Shown: positions 1-5,126 of the stretch, one piece after another
Position numbering within the stretch: the first letter of the stretch is position 1
Layout: the number at the start of each line of letters is the position of its first letter
Source of the DNA: Erythrobacter sp.
GTDB taxonomy: Bacteria; Pseudomonadota; Alphaproteobacteria; Sphingomonadales; Sphingomonadaceae
DNA length: 5,575 bases
Assembly: GCA_003483125.1 (NCBI GenBank)
Contig: DMWU01000046.1
Location: 1 to 5,575 of the forward strand
Direction of reading: 5' to 3'
Made by a program: the position numbers and the translations under genes
The notes under the pieces: generated by a model
The model's database searches: none
What the model was told of the DNA's origin: nothing
Seen by the model: the letters and a program-made list of their open reading frames with translations, nothing else

Positions 1-595
1 CGCGATGCGATACCAAAGCCTTATCCGCTTCAGCGGCGCGGATGGCAAGCTGGACTAGTTCCTCGCAAGTCCCAGCCTTGTGACAGCAATCGACCAGAGA
101 TTCGCCAACTGCCGGAGTCTTCTCGCTAGGCTTGAACACCACCACATTGCCCGCGATCAATGCCGGCACGATATGGCCATTGGGAAGATGGGCCGGGAAA
201 TTATAGGGTCCCAGCACCGCCATCACGCCATGCGGCTTGTGTCGAACGCCTGCTTTCCCTTGGAGGGCGCTGTCGAGCTTCTTGTTTCCTGTGCGATCGG
301 CATAGGCTTTGACGGAAATCTCGACCTTGTTGATCACCGCATCGACTTCGGTCTTCGCTTCCCACAGCGGTTTTCCGGTTTCGCGGGCAATAAGCTCGGC
401 AAATTCATCGGCAACCTTGCGCACATGATTGGCAAAGCGGCGAACCAATTCGATACGGTTCGAAAGAGGTCGCGCAGCCCATGCGGGCCAGGCCGCTCGT
501 GCGCGAGCAACACAATCATCGATATCGCTGGCCGATACTCGCAGAATTTCTGCACCGGTCGCGGGCTCGATTGTGATGAAGCTGTTTTCGGTCAC
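1..595 (-). CDS. astD: N-succinylglutamate 5-semialdehyde dehydrogenase AstD, N-terminal 198 residues (runs off left edge)
   Basis: AstD oxidises N-succinylglutamate semialdehyde to N-succinylglutamate with NAD+, the fourth step of the arginine succinyltransferase (AST) pathway in the cytoplasm. Reading the minus strand from GTG at 595 gives an uninterrupted frame to base 1. It contains the AstD-type stretch ETGKPLWEA (residues 72-80), RHKPHGVMAVLGPYNFPAHL (118-137, with the ALDH catalytic-site Asn at 132), PNGHIVPALIAGN (138-150) and the cofactor-binding FKPSEKTP (154-161). The window holds about 40% of the usual 470-490 residues; the catalytic Cys and Glu lie off the edge. GTG 595 is chosen because family similarity begins there (VTENSFITIEPATG). 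There is no good Shine-Dalgarno, and the frame stays open upstream to a TGA at 719-721. Residues 175-194 are odd: four family glycines are replaced. It lies 118 bp downstream of selO on the same strand. Family assignment is firm; the start is moderately sure. Confidence 0.9.
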   Translation of the reverse strand, partial: MTENSFITIEPATGAEILRVSASDIDDCVARARAAWPAWAARPLSNRIELVRRFANHVRKVADEFAELIARETGKPLWEAKTEVDAVINKVEISVKAYADRTGNKKLDSALQGKAGVRHKPHGVMAVLGPYNFPAHLPNGHIVPALIAGNVVVFKPSEKTPAVGESLVDCCHKAGTCEELVQLAIRAAEADKALVSHR

Positions 596-713
596 TGTGT
601 TGCTATTTTCTTGCCCTTGGGTTCGGTTAGTCGCGGAGATAGCAATTGGGAAGACCGGATTTTCCAACGATGTAGATAACCCGTATTGAATCTCCACCCA
701 TTTTGAAGACCCG
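596..713 (-). other. 118-bp spacer between selO and astD, with an open in-frame extension of astD
   Basis: The astD frame stays open for 41 codons upstream of GTG 595, back to a TGA at 719-721. It contains no ATG, only GTG at 697 and TTG at 667 as alternative starts. The encoded stretch (SDGSSKWVEIQYG...) does not resemble the AstD N-terminus, so it is more likely leader than protein. A weak promoter-like pair on the minus strand (TTGGAA, 17-bp spacer, TGCTAT) lies within about 650-671. I see no terminator hairpin with a T-run after selO, so read-through from selO into astD is possible. Confidence 0.4.
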
Positions 714-2111
714 TCAGATCAATCCAGCAGGTGCAGGTGAGGGGCCATGCGCTTCCCCCATCCGCCTGATCGCTGCGATCTTCGATTCAAACGGCCCCCA
801 GTCATCGCGTTCATCAATGTGTGACCAGATTTCCTCAACCTCCTCGATCAACATGCTCTGAGGTATCTGGTCCTGCCAATACTCATGCGTGTCGTGGATT
901 GGCTGATATTCTTTAGCCGCCTCCGCCAGTTCGCCTTCGGCATTCTTTCCGCCGCGATGCGTGAAGAAGAACTCGTCCGGCTGGCGACCACTTTCCCGCA
1001 TCTGCTTTTCGCAAGCAGCGACAAGCTGCGCGTCTTCATCACCGCCACGAGCTTGTAGCCCCAGGCGCCAGCACCAACGACGCGCAACTGCAACCATATA
1101 GAGCTCTCCAAAGCGGCCCATAGCCGCTAATAGCGGTTCGGCTTCAACCAGCAGGCGCAAGGCAACGGCCATCTGTCCGCAATTCCAATGCAGTGCCTCT
1201 GGCTGGCGACCAAAGGCATAGAGGCCTGTCTGGTCGAAATAGGCGGCAGTAAAGCCAGGGTCCCAGGCGGGTAGCCAGCGCCATGGGCCATAATCGAAGC
1301 TTTCACCGCTGATATTCATATTGTCGGTATTGAGCACGCCGTGAACGAAGCCCGCGACCATCCAGCTTGCAGCGAGGTCGGCCAGACGTTCGACAACCTG
1401 GTGCATCAGGATAACGGCAGGTTCATCACGACCGGGGGCACTTGCGGGCGGCATGGAACCCGGAAACTGCTTGAGGCAGTAATCGACCAGCGCTTTCATA
1501 TGATTGCGCTCCTCAATCGCGAGCAATCGCTGGAAGGTGCCGATGCGAATGTGCCCATGACTAAGGCGGGTCATCACTGCCGATCGCGTGGGCGATGGCT
1601 CATCATTTCGCCATAGTTCTTCGCCCGTCTCGATAACCGAGAATGTCTTTGAGGTGTTGACGCCCAGCGCTTCCAGCATCTCTGTCGCCAAGACTTCACG
1701 TACTGCGCCTTTCAATGTCAGGCGGCCGTCAGCCGTGCGGCTGTAGGGCGTGAGGCCCGATCCCTTGGTGCCGAGATCGAGAAGCCGTCCGCCTGAATCT
1801 CGTAATTGCGCAAACAGGAACCCACGACCATCGCCAATCTCGGGATTATAGGTTCGGAACTGATGTCCGTGATATCTAAGCGCCAGCGGGTAGGGGAGAT
1901 TGCCGTCGAGAGGCCGGAAACGGCCAAAATGCGCGCGCCATTCCTCGTCAGACAAGTCACCAAGCCCCACGGCCTGCGCCCAACGCTGGTTGCGAAAGCG
2001 GATCTCGTGCTGGGGAAATCGCGCTGGCTCGACTTCGTCGCTTAGCCAGTCCTGCACTGCAAGGATGGCAGGGTCAGCTAGATAATGCGAAGCTTGCGGT
2101 TCCACGCTCAT
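714..2111 (-). CDS. selO: Protein adenylyltransferase SelO (YdiU/UPF0061 family pseudokinase-fold AMPylase)
   Basis: SelO has a protein-kinase fold that binds ATP in a flipped orientation and transfers AMP to Ser, Thr or Tyr of target proteins; in bacteria it is linked to the oxidative-stress response. The 465-residue product is close to E. coli YdiU (about 478), so it looks complete. Visible motifs in order are GHQF (82-85), GDGRG (93-97), GTKGSGLTPYSR (114-125, with the nucleotide-binding Lys116), VREVLATE (137-144), HGVLNTDNM (257-265, catalytic Asp263 and metal-binding Asn264) and DYGPW (273-277, metal-binding Asp273), then DPGF (284-287) and QPEALHWN (303-310). All key catalytic residues are present, so activity is expected. 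The four cysteines are at 212, 311, 347 and 367, with none at the C-terminus and no selenocysteine signal. An in-frame TAA nine bases upstream limits the start to ATG 2111. No Shine-Dalgarno is visible and an inverted repeat abuts the ATG. It is divergent from the hydrolase gene. Confidence 0.93.
   Translation of the reverse strand: MSVEPQASHYLADPAILAVQDWLSDEVEPARFPQHEIRFRNQRWAQAVGLGDLSDEEWRAHFGRFRPLDGNLPYPLALRYHGHQFRTYNPEIGDGRGFLFAQLRDSGGRLLDLGTKGSGLTPYSRTADGRLTLKGAVREVLATEMLEALGVNTSKTFSVIETGEELWRNDEPSPTRSAVMTRLSHGHIRIGTFQRLLAIEERNHMKALVDYCLKQFPGSMPPASAPGRDEPAVILMHQVVERLADLAASWMVAGFVHGVLNTDNMNISGESFDYGPWRWLPAWDPGFTAAYFDQTGLYAFGRQPEALHWNCGQMAVALRLLVEAEPLLAAMGRFGELYMVAVARRWCWRLGLQARGGDEDAQLVAACEKQMRESGRQPDEFFFTHRGGKNAEGELAEAAKEYQPIHDTHEYWQDQIPQSMLIEEVEEIWSHIDERDDWGPFESKIAAIRRMGEAHGPSPAPAGLI
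2081..2086 (+). promoter_or_regulatory. Possible -10 element (GATAAT) for the rightward hydrolase gene
   Basis: GATAAT matches the sigma-70 -10 consensus at five of six positions and lies about 100 bp upstream of the hydrolase start, inside the first codons of the opposing selO gene. The best -35 partner, CTGCAA at 2057-2062 with an 18-bp spacer, matches only three of six positions. A transcript starting near 2093 would carry most of the inverted repeat at 2091-2149 in its leader. This is a weak call from pattern alone. Confidence 0.2.
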
Positions 2112-2149
2112 GTGGCATTAGTGGGGGTGCCACGGGCAATGCGCAAGCT
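2091..2149. repeat. Nested inverted repeats spanning the selO start and the divergent intergenic region
   Basis: The outer arms AGCTTGCG (2091-2098) and CGCAAGCT (2142-2149) are a perfect 8-bp inverted repeat. The inner arms GTGGCA (2112-2117) and TGCCAC (2128-2133) are a perfect 6-bp inverted repeat with a 10-nt loop. The two pairs are nearly concentric (centres about 2120 and 2122.5). On the minus strand the inner right arm ends immediately before the selO ATG, and the outer arm lies within selO codons 5-7. In RNA this could fold over the selO start; in DNA the arms could be an operator for the divergent genes. The repeats are seen directly; the function is inference. Confidence 0.4.
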
Positions 2150-2172
2150 GCATTGGCTCAATAACTCAGGCC

Positions 2173-2179
2173 AGGGGGA
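2173..2179 (+). promoter_or_regulatory. Ribosome binding site candidate for the alpha/beta hydrolase
   Basis: The purine run AGGGGGA ends 10 nt before ATG 2190, a usable though slightly long spacing. It is 16 nt from the alternative ATG 2196, and no comparable site precedes ATG 2139 or ATG 2085. It therefore favours 2190 as the start. Confidence 0.5.
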
Positions 2180-2189
2180 AGTTTGCGGC

Positions 2190-3050
2190 ATGTCCATGCC
2201 CTATCAGGATCGATATTGGGAAAGTGCCGACGGGCTGAAACTGCATTTTCGCGACTATGCCGGGCGTGAGGATCGGCCTCCGGTCATTTGCCTCCACGGC
2301 CTGACACGTAATGCCCGCGACTTCGAATCTCTTGCGGAACATCTCGCCGGGGATTGGCGAGCCATCGTTCCTGAAGTGCGCGGTCGGGGGATGAGCGAAT
2401 ATGCGAAAGACCCGATGACATATACTCCGCTGACCTATGTGGCGGACCTTGCGGCCCTGCTGGAGCAAGAGGGCATTTCGCGCTTCATTTCGATCGGGAC
2501 ATCCATGGGCGGGCTGATGACCATGCTGATGGCGGCGCGCGATCCGACGCGAATTATCGCGGCAGTCCTCAACGATATTGGTCCGGAAGTTGATCCTGTC
2601 GGCCTGAAACGGATTGGAAACTATATAGGCCAAGCGCGCAATTACCCAACGTGGATTCATGCCGCGCGCGGATTGCAGGAGGTACACTCTGCCGCATTTC
2701 CCGAATTCGACCTTGAACAGTGGCTGGTGATGGGAAAGCGTACAATGGTTCTGGGGCAGAATGGTCGGGTCAGTCTGGATTACGACATGGCGATTGCTGA
2801 ACCATTCAAACAATCCGACAATGCCGCGCCGCCAAATCTGTGGCCTGCTTTTGAAGCGCTGGTGAACGTTCCGGTCACTCTATTGCGCGGGGAGCTATCC
2901 GATTTGCTGAGCGAAGCGACCGAGGCGAAAATGAAAGAACTTCATCCAGCCATGCAAACCGTCATCGTTCCAAATGTGGGTCATGCCCCCACGTTGGACG
3001 AGCCAGAAGCGCGCGTGGCGATTGATGCCTTGCTGGCACAGCTTGGCTAA
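2190..3050 (+). CDS. Alpha/beta-fold hydrolase of unknown substrate
   Basis: This is a 286-residue alpha/beta-hydrolase-fold enzyme, probably cytoplasmic because there is no signal peptide. Fold landmarks in order are CLHGLTRNARDF (34-45, strand 3 and oxyanion loop), VPEVRGRGMSE (60-70), GTSMGG (103-108, nucleophile elbow with Ser105), LNDIGPEVDP (127-136), LLRGELSDLLS (231-241, likely acid Asp238) and VGHAPTLDEP (263-272, catalytic His265). A complete Ser-Asp-His triad is therefore visible. The LNDIGPEV segment is typical of a large proteobacterial group usually annotated only as alpha/beta hydrolase, so I assign no substrate. ATG 2190 is preferred because a purine-rich site precedes it and family similarity begins at YQDRYWESADGLKLHFRDY; a longer reading from 2085 would overlap selO. 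The glycosyltransferase gene starts 11 bp after its stop, suggesting co-transcription. An esterase, lipase or lactonase role is possible. Confidence 0.9.
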   Translation: MSMPYQDRYWESADGLKLHFRDYAGREDRPPVICLHGLTRNARDFESLAEHLAGDWRAIVPEVRGRGMSEYAKDPMTYTPLTYVADLAALLEQEGISRFISIGTSMGGLMTMLMAARDPTRIIAAVLNDIGPEVDPVGLKRIGNYIGQARNYPTWIHAARGLQEVHSAAFPEFDLEQWLVMGKRTMVLGQNGRVSLDYDMAIAEPFKQSDNAAPPNLWPAFEALVNVPVTLLRGELSDLLSEATEAKMKELHPAMQTVIVPNVGHAPTLDEPEARVAIDALLAQLG

Positions 3051-3061
3051 AGCCTAGTTCC

Positions 3062-4180
3062 ATGAAGAATTCCAAGATACTCCATTGTTTGCCTGCGTTG
3101 GATGATGGCTTGAGCAGTCATCTATGCGAGAGACTGGTCACGCAGCTTAGCCCAAGGCTCGATCATAGCATCGTCACGATTTCGGGCGTTCCGGATGTGG
3201 CGCACCGTCGGGTCCGCGCACATTTCCCCGCCGATCTACCGCAATTTGATGGCATGCCGACGCCGGGTCGCCTGACAAAGATTGCCCAGTCGATGGCCGC
3301 ATACGACCTGGTGCTGACTTATGACTATGGCGCGTTGAACGTTGCGATGGCGCATACGGCTTTCAGCCAGGCATTTGGCTTGCCGCCGTTGATCCATCAC
3401 GAATTTGGCTATGGCGAAAGCGATAGTCGCGAACTGACCGGCCGTCGCAATTGGTACCGGCGCATCGCGCTGGGCCGTGCGTATGGAATAGTCGTGCCAA
3501 GCGAGAGGCTTGAGGGGCTGGCTCTGACCACTTGGCAGCAGCCAATCGGAAGGGTGAAGCACATTTTCCTTGGCGTGAAGGTCGATCGGAAGCCGCGAAA
3601 GGTGGCGGCCGATTCGCTTCGCGGATTGATCAAGCGTGATGGCGAACAATGGATTGGTACGCTGGGCAACTCCGCAGAGCGGGCCGATTGGTTGCAAGTG
3701 CTCGGCGCATTGGAGCGTCTTCCCGAGAATTGGCAGCTGATAGTGGCAGGCGAGGATGCCCATCTTGCAGCCTTGCGCGAGCATGCGGAGAAAAGCGAGC
3801 TGAGCCATAGGGTGCATTTCCCTGGCGTGATTGAAGATCCATCAGTCTTGTTGGGCTTGCTTGATATCTACATAGAGCTTGAGAGCAGCGATGTATTTCC
3901 TTTCAATCCGCTTCAAGCCATGGCTGTCGCCTTGCCCATAGCCGGAATTTCGACTGCTGATTTGAGGCAATTAACTTCCGAGGCGAATATTGACTACATC
4001 GTCGAGCGGAACAGGAAACAGGGATTGCGGGAAGCGCTAGTGGCCTTGGCACAGCATGCACTTGCGCGTGTCAGGGCAGGCGAACAGAACCACAAAAGGG
4101 CGGACGACGAGTTTAGTGAGGACATTATGATCGACAAATTCAGGCGCCTCTATGCCAGCGCATTAGGGCGTGAATTGTAG
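3062..4180 (+). CDS. Glycosyltransferase family 4-like protein with degenerate active-site motifs
   Basis: The 372-residue protein has the two-Rossmann-domain outline of GT-B, GT4-type glycosyltransferases. The N-terminal half carries DLVLTYDYGALNVAMAH (82-98), LPPLIHHEFGYGE (107-119) and the interdomain VVPSERLE (144-151). The C-terminal half carries HIFLGVKVD (167-175), WIGTLGN (197-203), WQLIVAGEDA (224-233), HRVHFPGVIEDP (249-260) and DVFPFNPLQAMAVALPIAG (277-295). Such enzymes transfer sugars from nucleotide-sugar donors in envelope polysaccharide or glycolipid synthesis. The usual EX7E motif reads D277-x7-Q285 here, and the Arg/Lys pair normally following the GTxG strand is not in its usual place (GNSAERAD, 202-209). 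There is no signal peptide or membrane segment, so it would act in the cytoplasm or at the inner-membrane face. ATG 3062 follows the hydrolase stop by 11 bp without a clear Shine-Dalgarno. The fold call is good; donor, acceptor and activity are unknown. Confidence 0.82.
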   Translation: MKNSKILHCLPALDDGLSSHLCERLVTQLSPRLDHSIVTISGVPDVAHRRVRAHFPADLPQFDGMPTPGRLTKIAQSMAAYDLVLTYDYGALNVAMAHTAFSQAFGLPPLIHHEFGYGESDSRELTGRRNWYRRIALGRAYGIVVPSERLEGLALTTWQQPIGRVKHIFLGVKVDRKPRKVAADSLRGLIKRDGEQWIGTLGNSAERADWLQVLGALERLPENWQLIVAGEDAHLAALREHAEKSELSHRVHFPGVIEDPSVLLGLLDIYIELESSDVFPFNPLQAMAVALPIAGISTADLRQLTSEANIDYIVERNRKQGLREALVALAQHALARVRAGEQNHKRADDEFSEDIMIDKFRRLYASALGREL

Positions 4181-4209
4181 CCGATTTCGCAGTCCTTGCT
4201 TCACGCGCC
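4166..4209. repeat. Inverted repeat across the glycosyltransferase stop codon
   Basis: GGGCGTGAA (4166-4174) can pair with TTCACGCGCC (4200-4209): seven contiguous base pairs plus two more past a single bulged G. The 25-nt loop contains the TAG stop (4178-4180). No T-run follows, so it is not a standard intrinsic terminator. It may be an mRNA 3'-end or processing structure between the upstream pair of genes and the YfgM-like/bamB unit, or it may be chance. Confidence 0.3.
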
Positions 4210-4242
4210 GTTCAAGCTTTGGTGGACAGGGTCAACATATCA

Positions 4243-4270
4243 TTGCGGTTGTCGCCTACCGCCCCTAAAA
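4243..4270 (+). promoter_or_regulatory. Possible promoter upstream of the YfgM-like/bamB unit
   Basis: The 128-bp gap 4181-4308 is the largest in the rightward gene set. It holds TTGCGG (4243-4248), a 16-bp spacer and CTAAAA (4265-4270), resembling weak -35/-10 boxes about 40 bp before the start codon. The short arms GCGGT (4245-4249) and ACCGC (4258-4262) lie between the boxes. The call rests on box similarity alone. It fits the expectation that the YfgM-like and bamB genes have their own promoter. Confidence 0.22.
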
Positions 4271-4292
4271 GCGGCCAAAATTTGGATTGATT

Positions 4293-4299
4293 GAGGAAG
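4293..4299 (+). promoter_or_regulatory. Shine-Dalgarno candidate deciding the start of the YfgM-like gene
   Basis: GAGGAAG resembles the anti-16S consensus, and its GAGGA core ends 11 nt before GTG 4309. If the upstream in-frame TTG at 4291 were the start, this purine run would lie inside the coding sequence and no comparable site would precede the TTG. It therefore favours GTG 4309. Confidence 0.5.
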
Positions 4300-4308
4300 A
4301 GCCGCAAA

Positions 4309-5100
4309 GTGGCGTCGAGACCAGGCAACGAAATTCAGCCCGAAGACAAGAAGGCAAAACAGCAGGCCGCAGAAGACGAAGTCTTGATGCGCGAGATCGA
4401 CGAGGCAGTGCGCCAGGATGATATGGCGCAGTTTGCCAACACCTTTGGCAAGCCCCTGCTCGGACTTTTGATCGCAGGAATCATTGCCTTTGGCGGCTAT
4501 CTCTATTGGGATTCTCAGGTCGAGAGCGAGTTGGAAAGCCAGTCCGAGAGCCTCGTAGCGGCACTCGACCAAGCGCAAGCGGGCAACCTCAGCAGCGCGA
4601 ATGACCTTGCTGCTAGCCTGGCTAGCGAAAGCGAGGGCGGCGCTGCAACCATGGCTGTTATGCTGCAGGCGAGTATCGCGATGCAGGAAGGCCGCACTGA
4701 CCAGGCGGTGGCATTGTTCGCGCAGATTGCCGCGGATGAAAATGCAGCGCCGGTATTGCGCGAACTTGCGACAATTCGCGAAATCACAGCCAATTACGAC
4801 CAGCGCGATCCCGATGAGGTTATTACGCGGCTTAGGCCGCTCGCAGTACCGGGCAATCCATGGTTCGGCAGCGCGGGCGAATTGGTGGCGATGGCTCATC
4901 TCGAGAAGGGCGAACGCCAGCAGGCCGGAACGCTGTTCGGTGAATTGGCAAAGTCTGAGGAAGTACCGGAATCGCTTCGGTCGCGGGCTCGGCAAATGGC
5001 AGGGCTGTTGGGCGTCGATGCGATCGGTGATGTGAATGAACTGTTCGAGCAGCAGGGAATTTCCACTGCTGATACCGCCGGCGCCGGACAGGTACAGTAA
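4309..5100 (+). CDS. YfgM-like inner-membrane protein with periplasmic TPR-type helical domain
   Basis: The protein is 263 residues when read from GTG 4309. It has a charged cytoplasmic N-terminus (1-48, including EVLMREIDEAVRQDDMAQFA), one membrane segment (about 49-67, PLLGLLIAGIIAFGGYLYW) and a long helical periplasmic part. That part has TPR-like units such as MLQASIAMQEGRTDQAVALF (118-137) and ELVAMAHLEKGERQQAGTLF (191-210). The length, topology and helix pattern match E. coli YfgM (about 206 residues, ancillary SecYEG translocon subunit), with a longer N-terminus as in sphingomonads. YfgM contacts SecYEG and periplasmic chaperones and helps pass on secreted proteins; that role is carried over from the family. 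bamB follows 26 bp downstream, the same order as in E. coli. GTG 4309 is preferred over TTG 4291 because a GAGGAAG site precedes it; the longer form would add six residues (MRKSRK). A generic TPR protein is the fallback. Confidence 0.85.
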   Translation: MASRPGNEIQPEDKKAKQQAAEDEVLMREIDEAVRQDDMAQFANTFGKPLLGLLIAGIIAFGGYLYWDSQVESELESQSESLVAALDQAQAGNLSSANDLAASLASESEGGAATMAVMLQASIAMQEGRTDQAVALFAQIAADENAAPVLRELATIREITANYDQRDPDEVITRLRPLAVPGNPWFGSAGELVAMAHLEKGERQQAGTLFGELAKSEEVPESLRSRARQMAGLLGVDAIGDVNELFEQQGISTADTAGAGQVQ

Positions 5101-5126
5101 TTATCCAATTGGGGTTGATTTCAGGA

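Noticed and set aside
80..679. 199-codon plus-strand open frame
   Set aside because: It is antisense to astD and the intact AstD frame explains the region. Its translation is rich in His, Arg and Cys and resembles no family I know.
2085..2189. Longer N-terminus for the hydrolase from ATG 2085 or ATG 2139
   Set aside because: The 2085 start would overlap the selO start by 27 bp, neither start has a good ribosome site, and the extra residues do not resemble the family.
2166..2813. 215-codon minus-strand open frame opposite the hydrolase
   Set aside because: It mirrors the codon bias of the hydrolase, whose triad and fold motifs are clear. The antisense product has no recognisable domain.
3236..3817. 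193-codon minus-strand open frame opposite the glycosyltransferase
   Set aside because: It is a shadow frame; the plus-strand GT-B pattern continues through the whole region.
4245..4262. GCGGT/ACCGC hairpin as a terminator or operator
   Set aside because: Only five base pairs with an 8-nt loop and no T-run; easily expected by chance in GC-rich DNA.
4611..4626. Closely spaced GCTAGC direct repeats
   Set aside because: They lie within coding sequence and encode similar Ala-Ser residues in a helical repeat protein; no sign of a regulatory or mobile role.
4240..4995. 251-codon minus-strand open frame opposite the YfgM-like gene
   Set aside because: The plus-strand product has a coherent topology (charged tail, membrane segment, helical repeats) and fits the bamB context. 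The antisense product does not look like a real protein.
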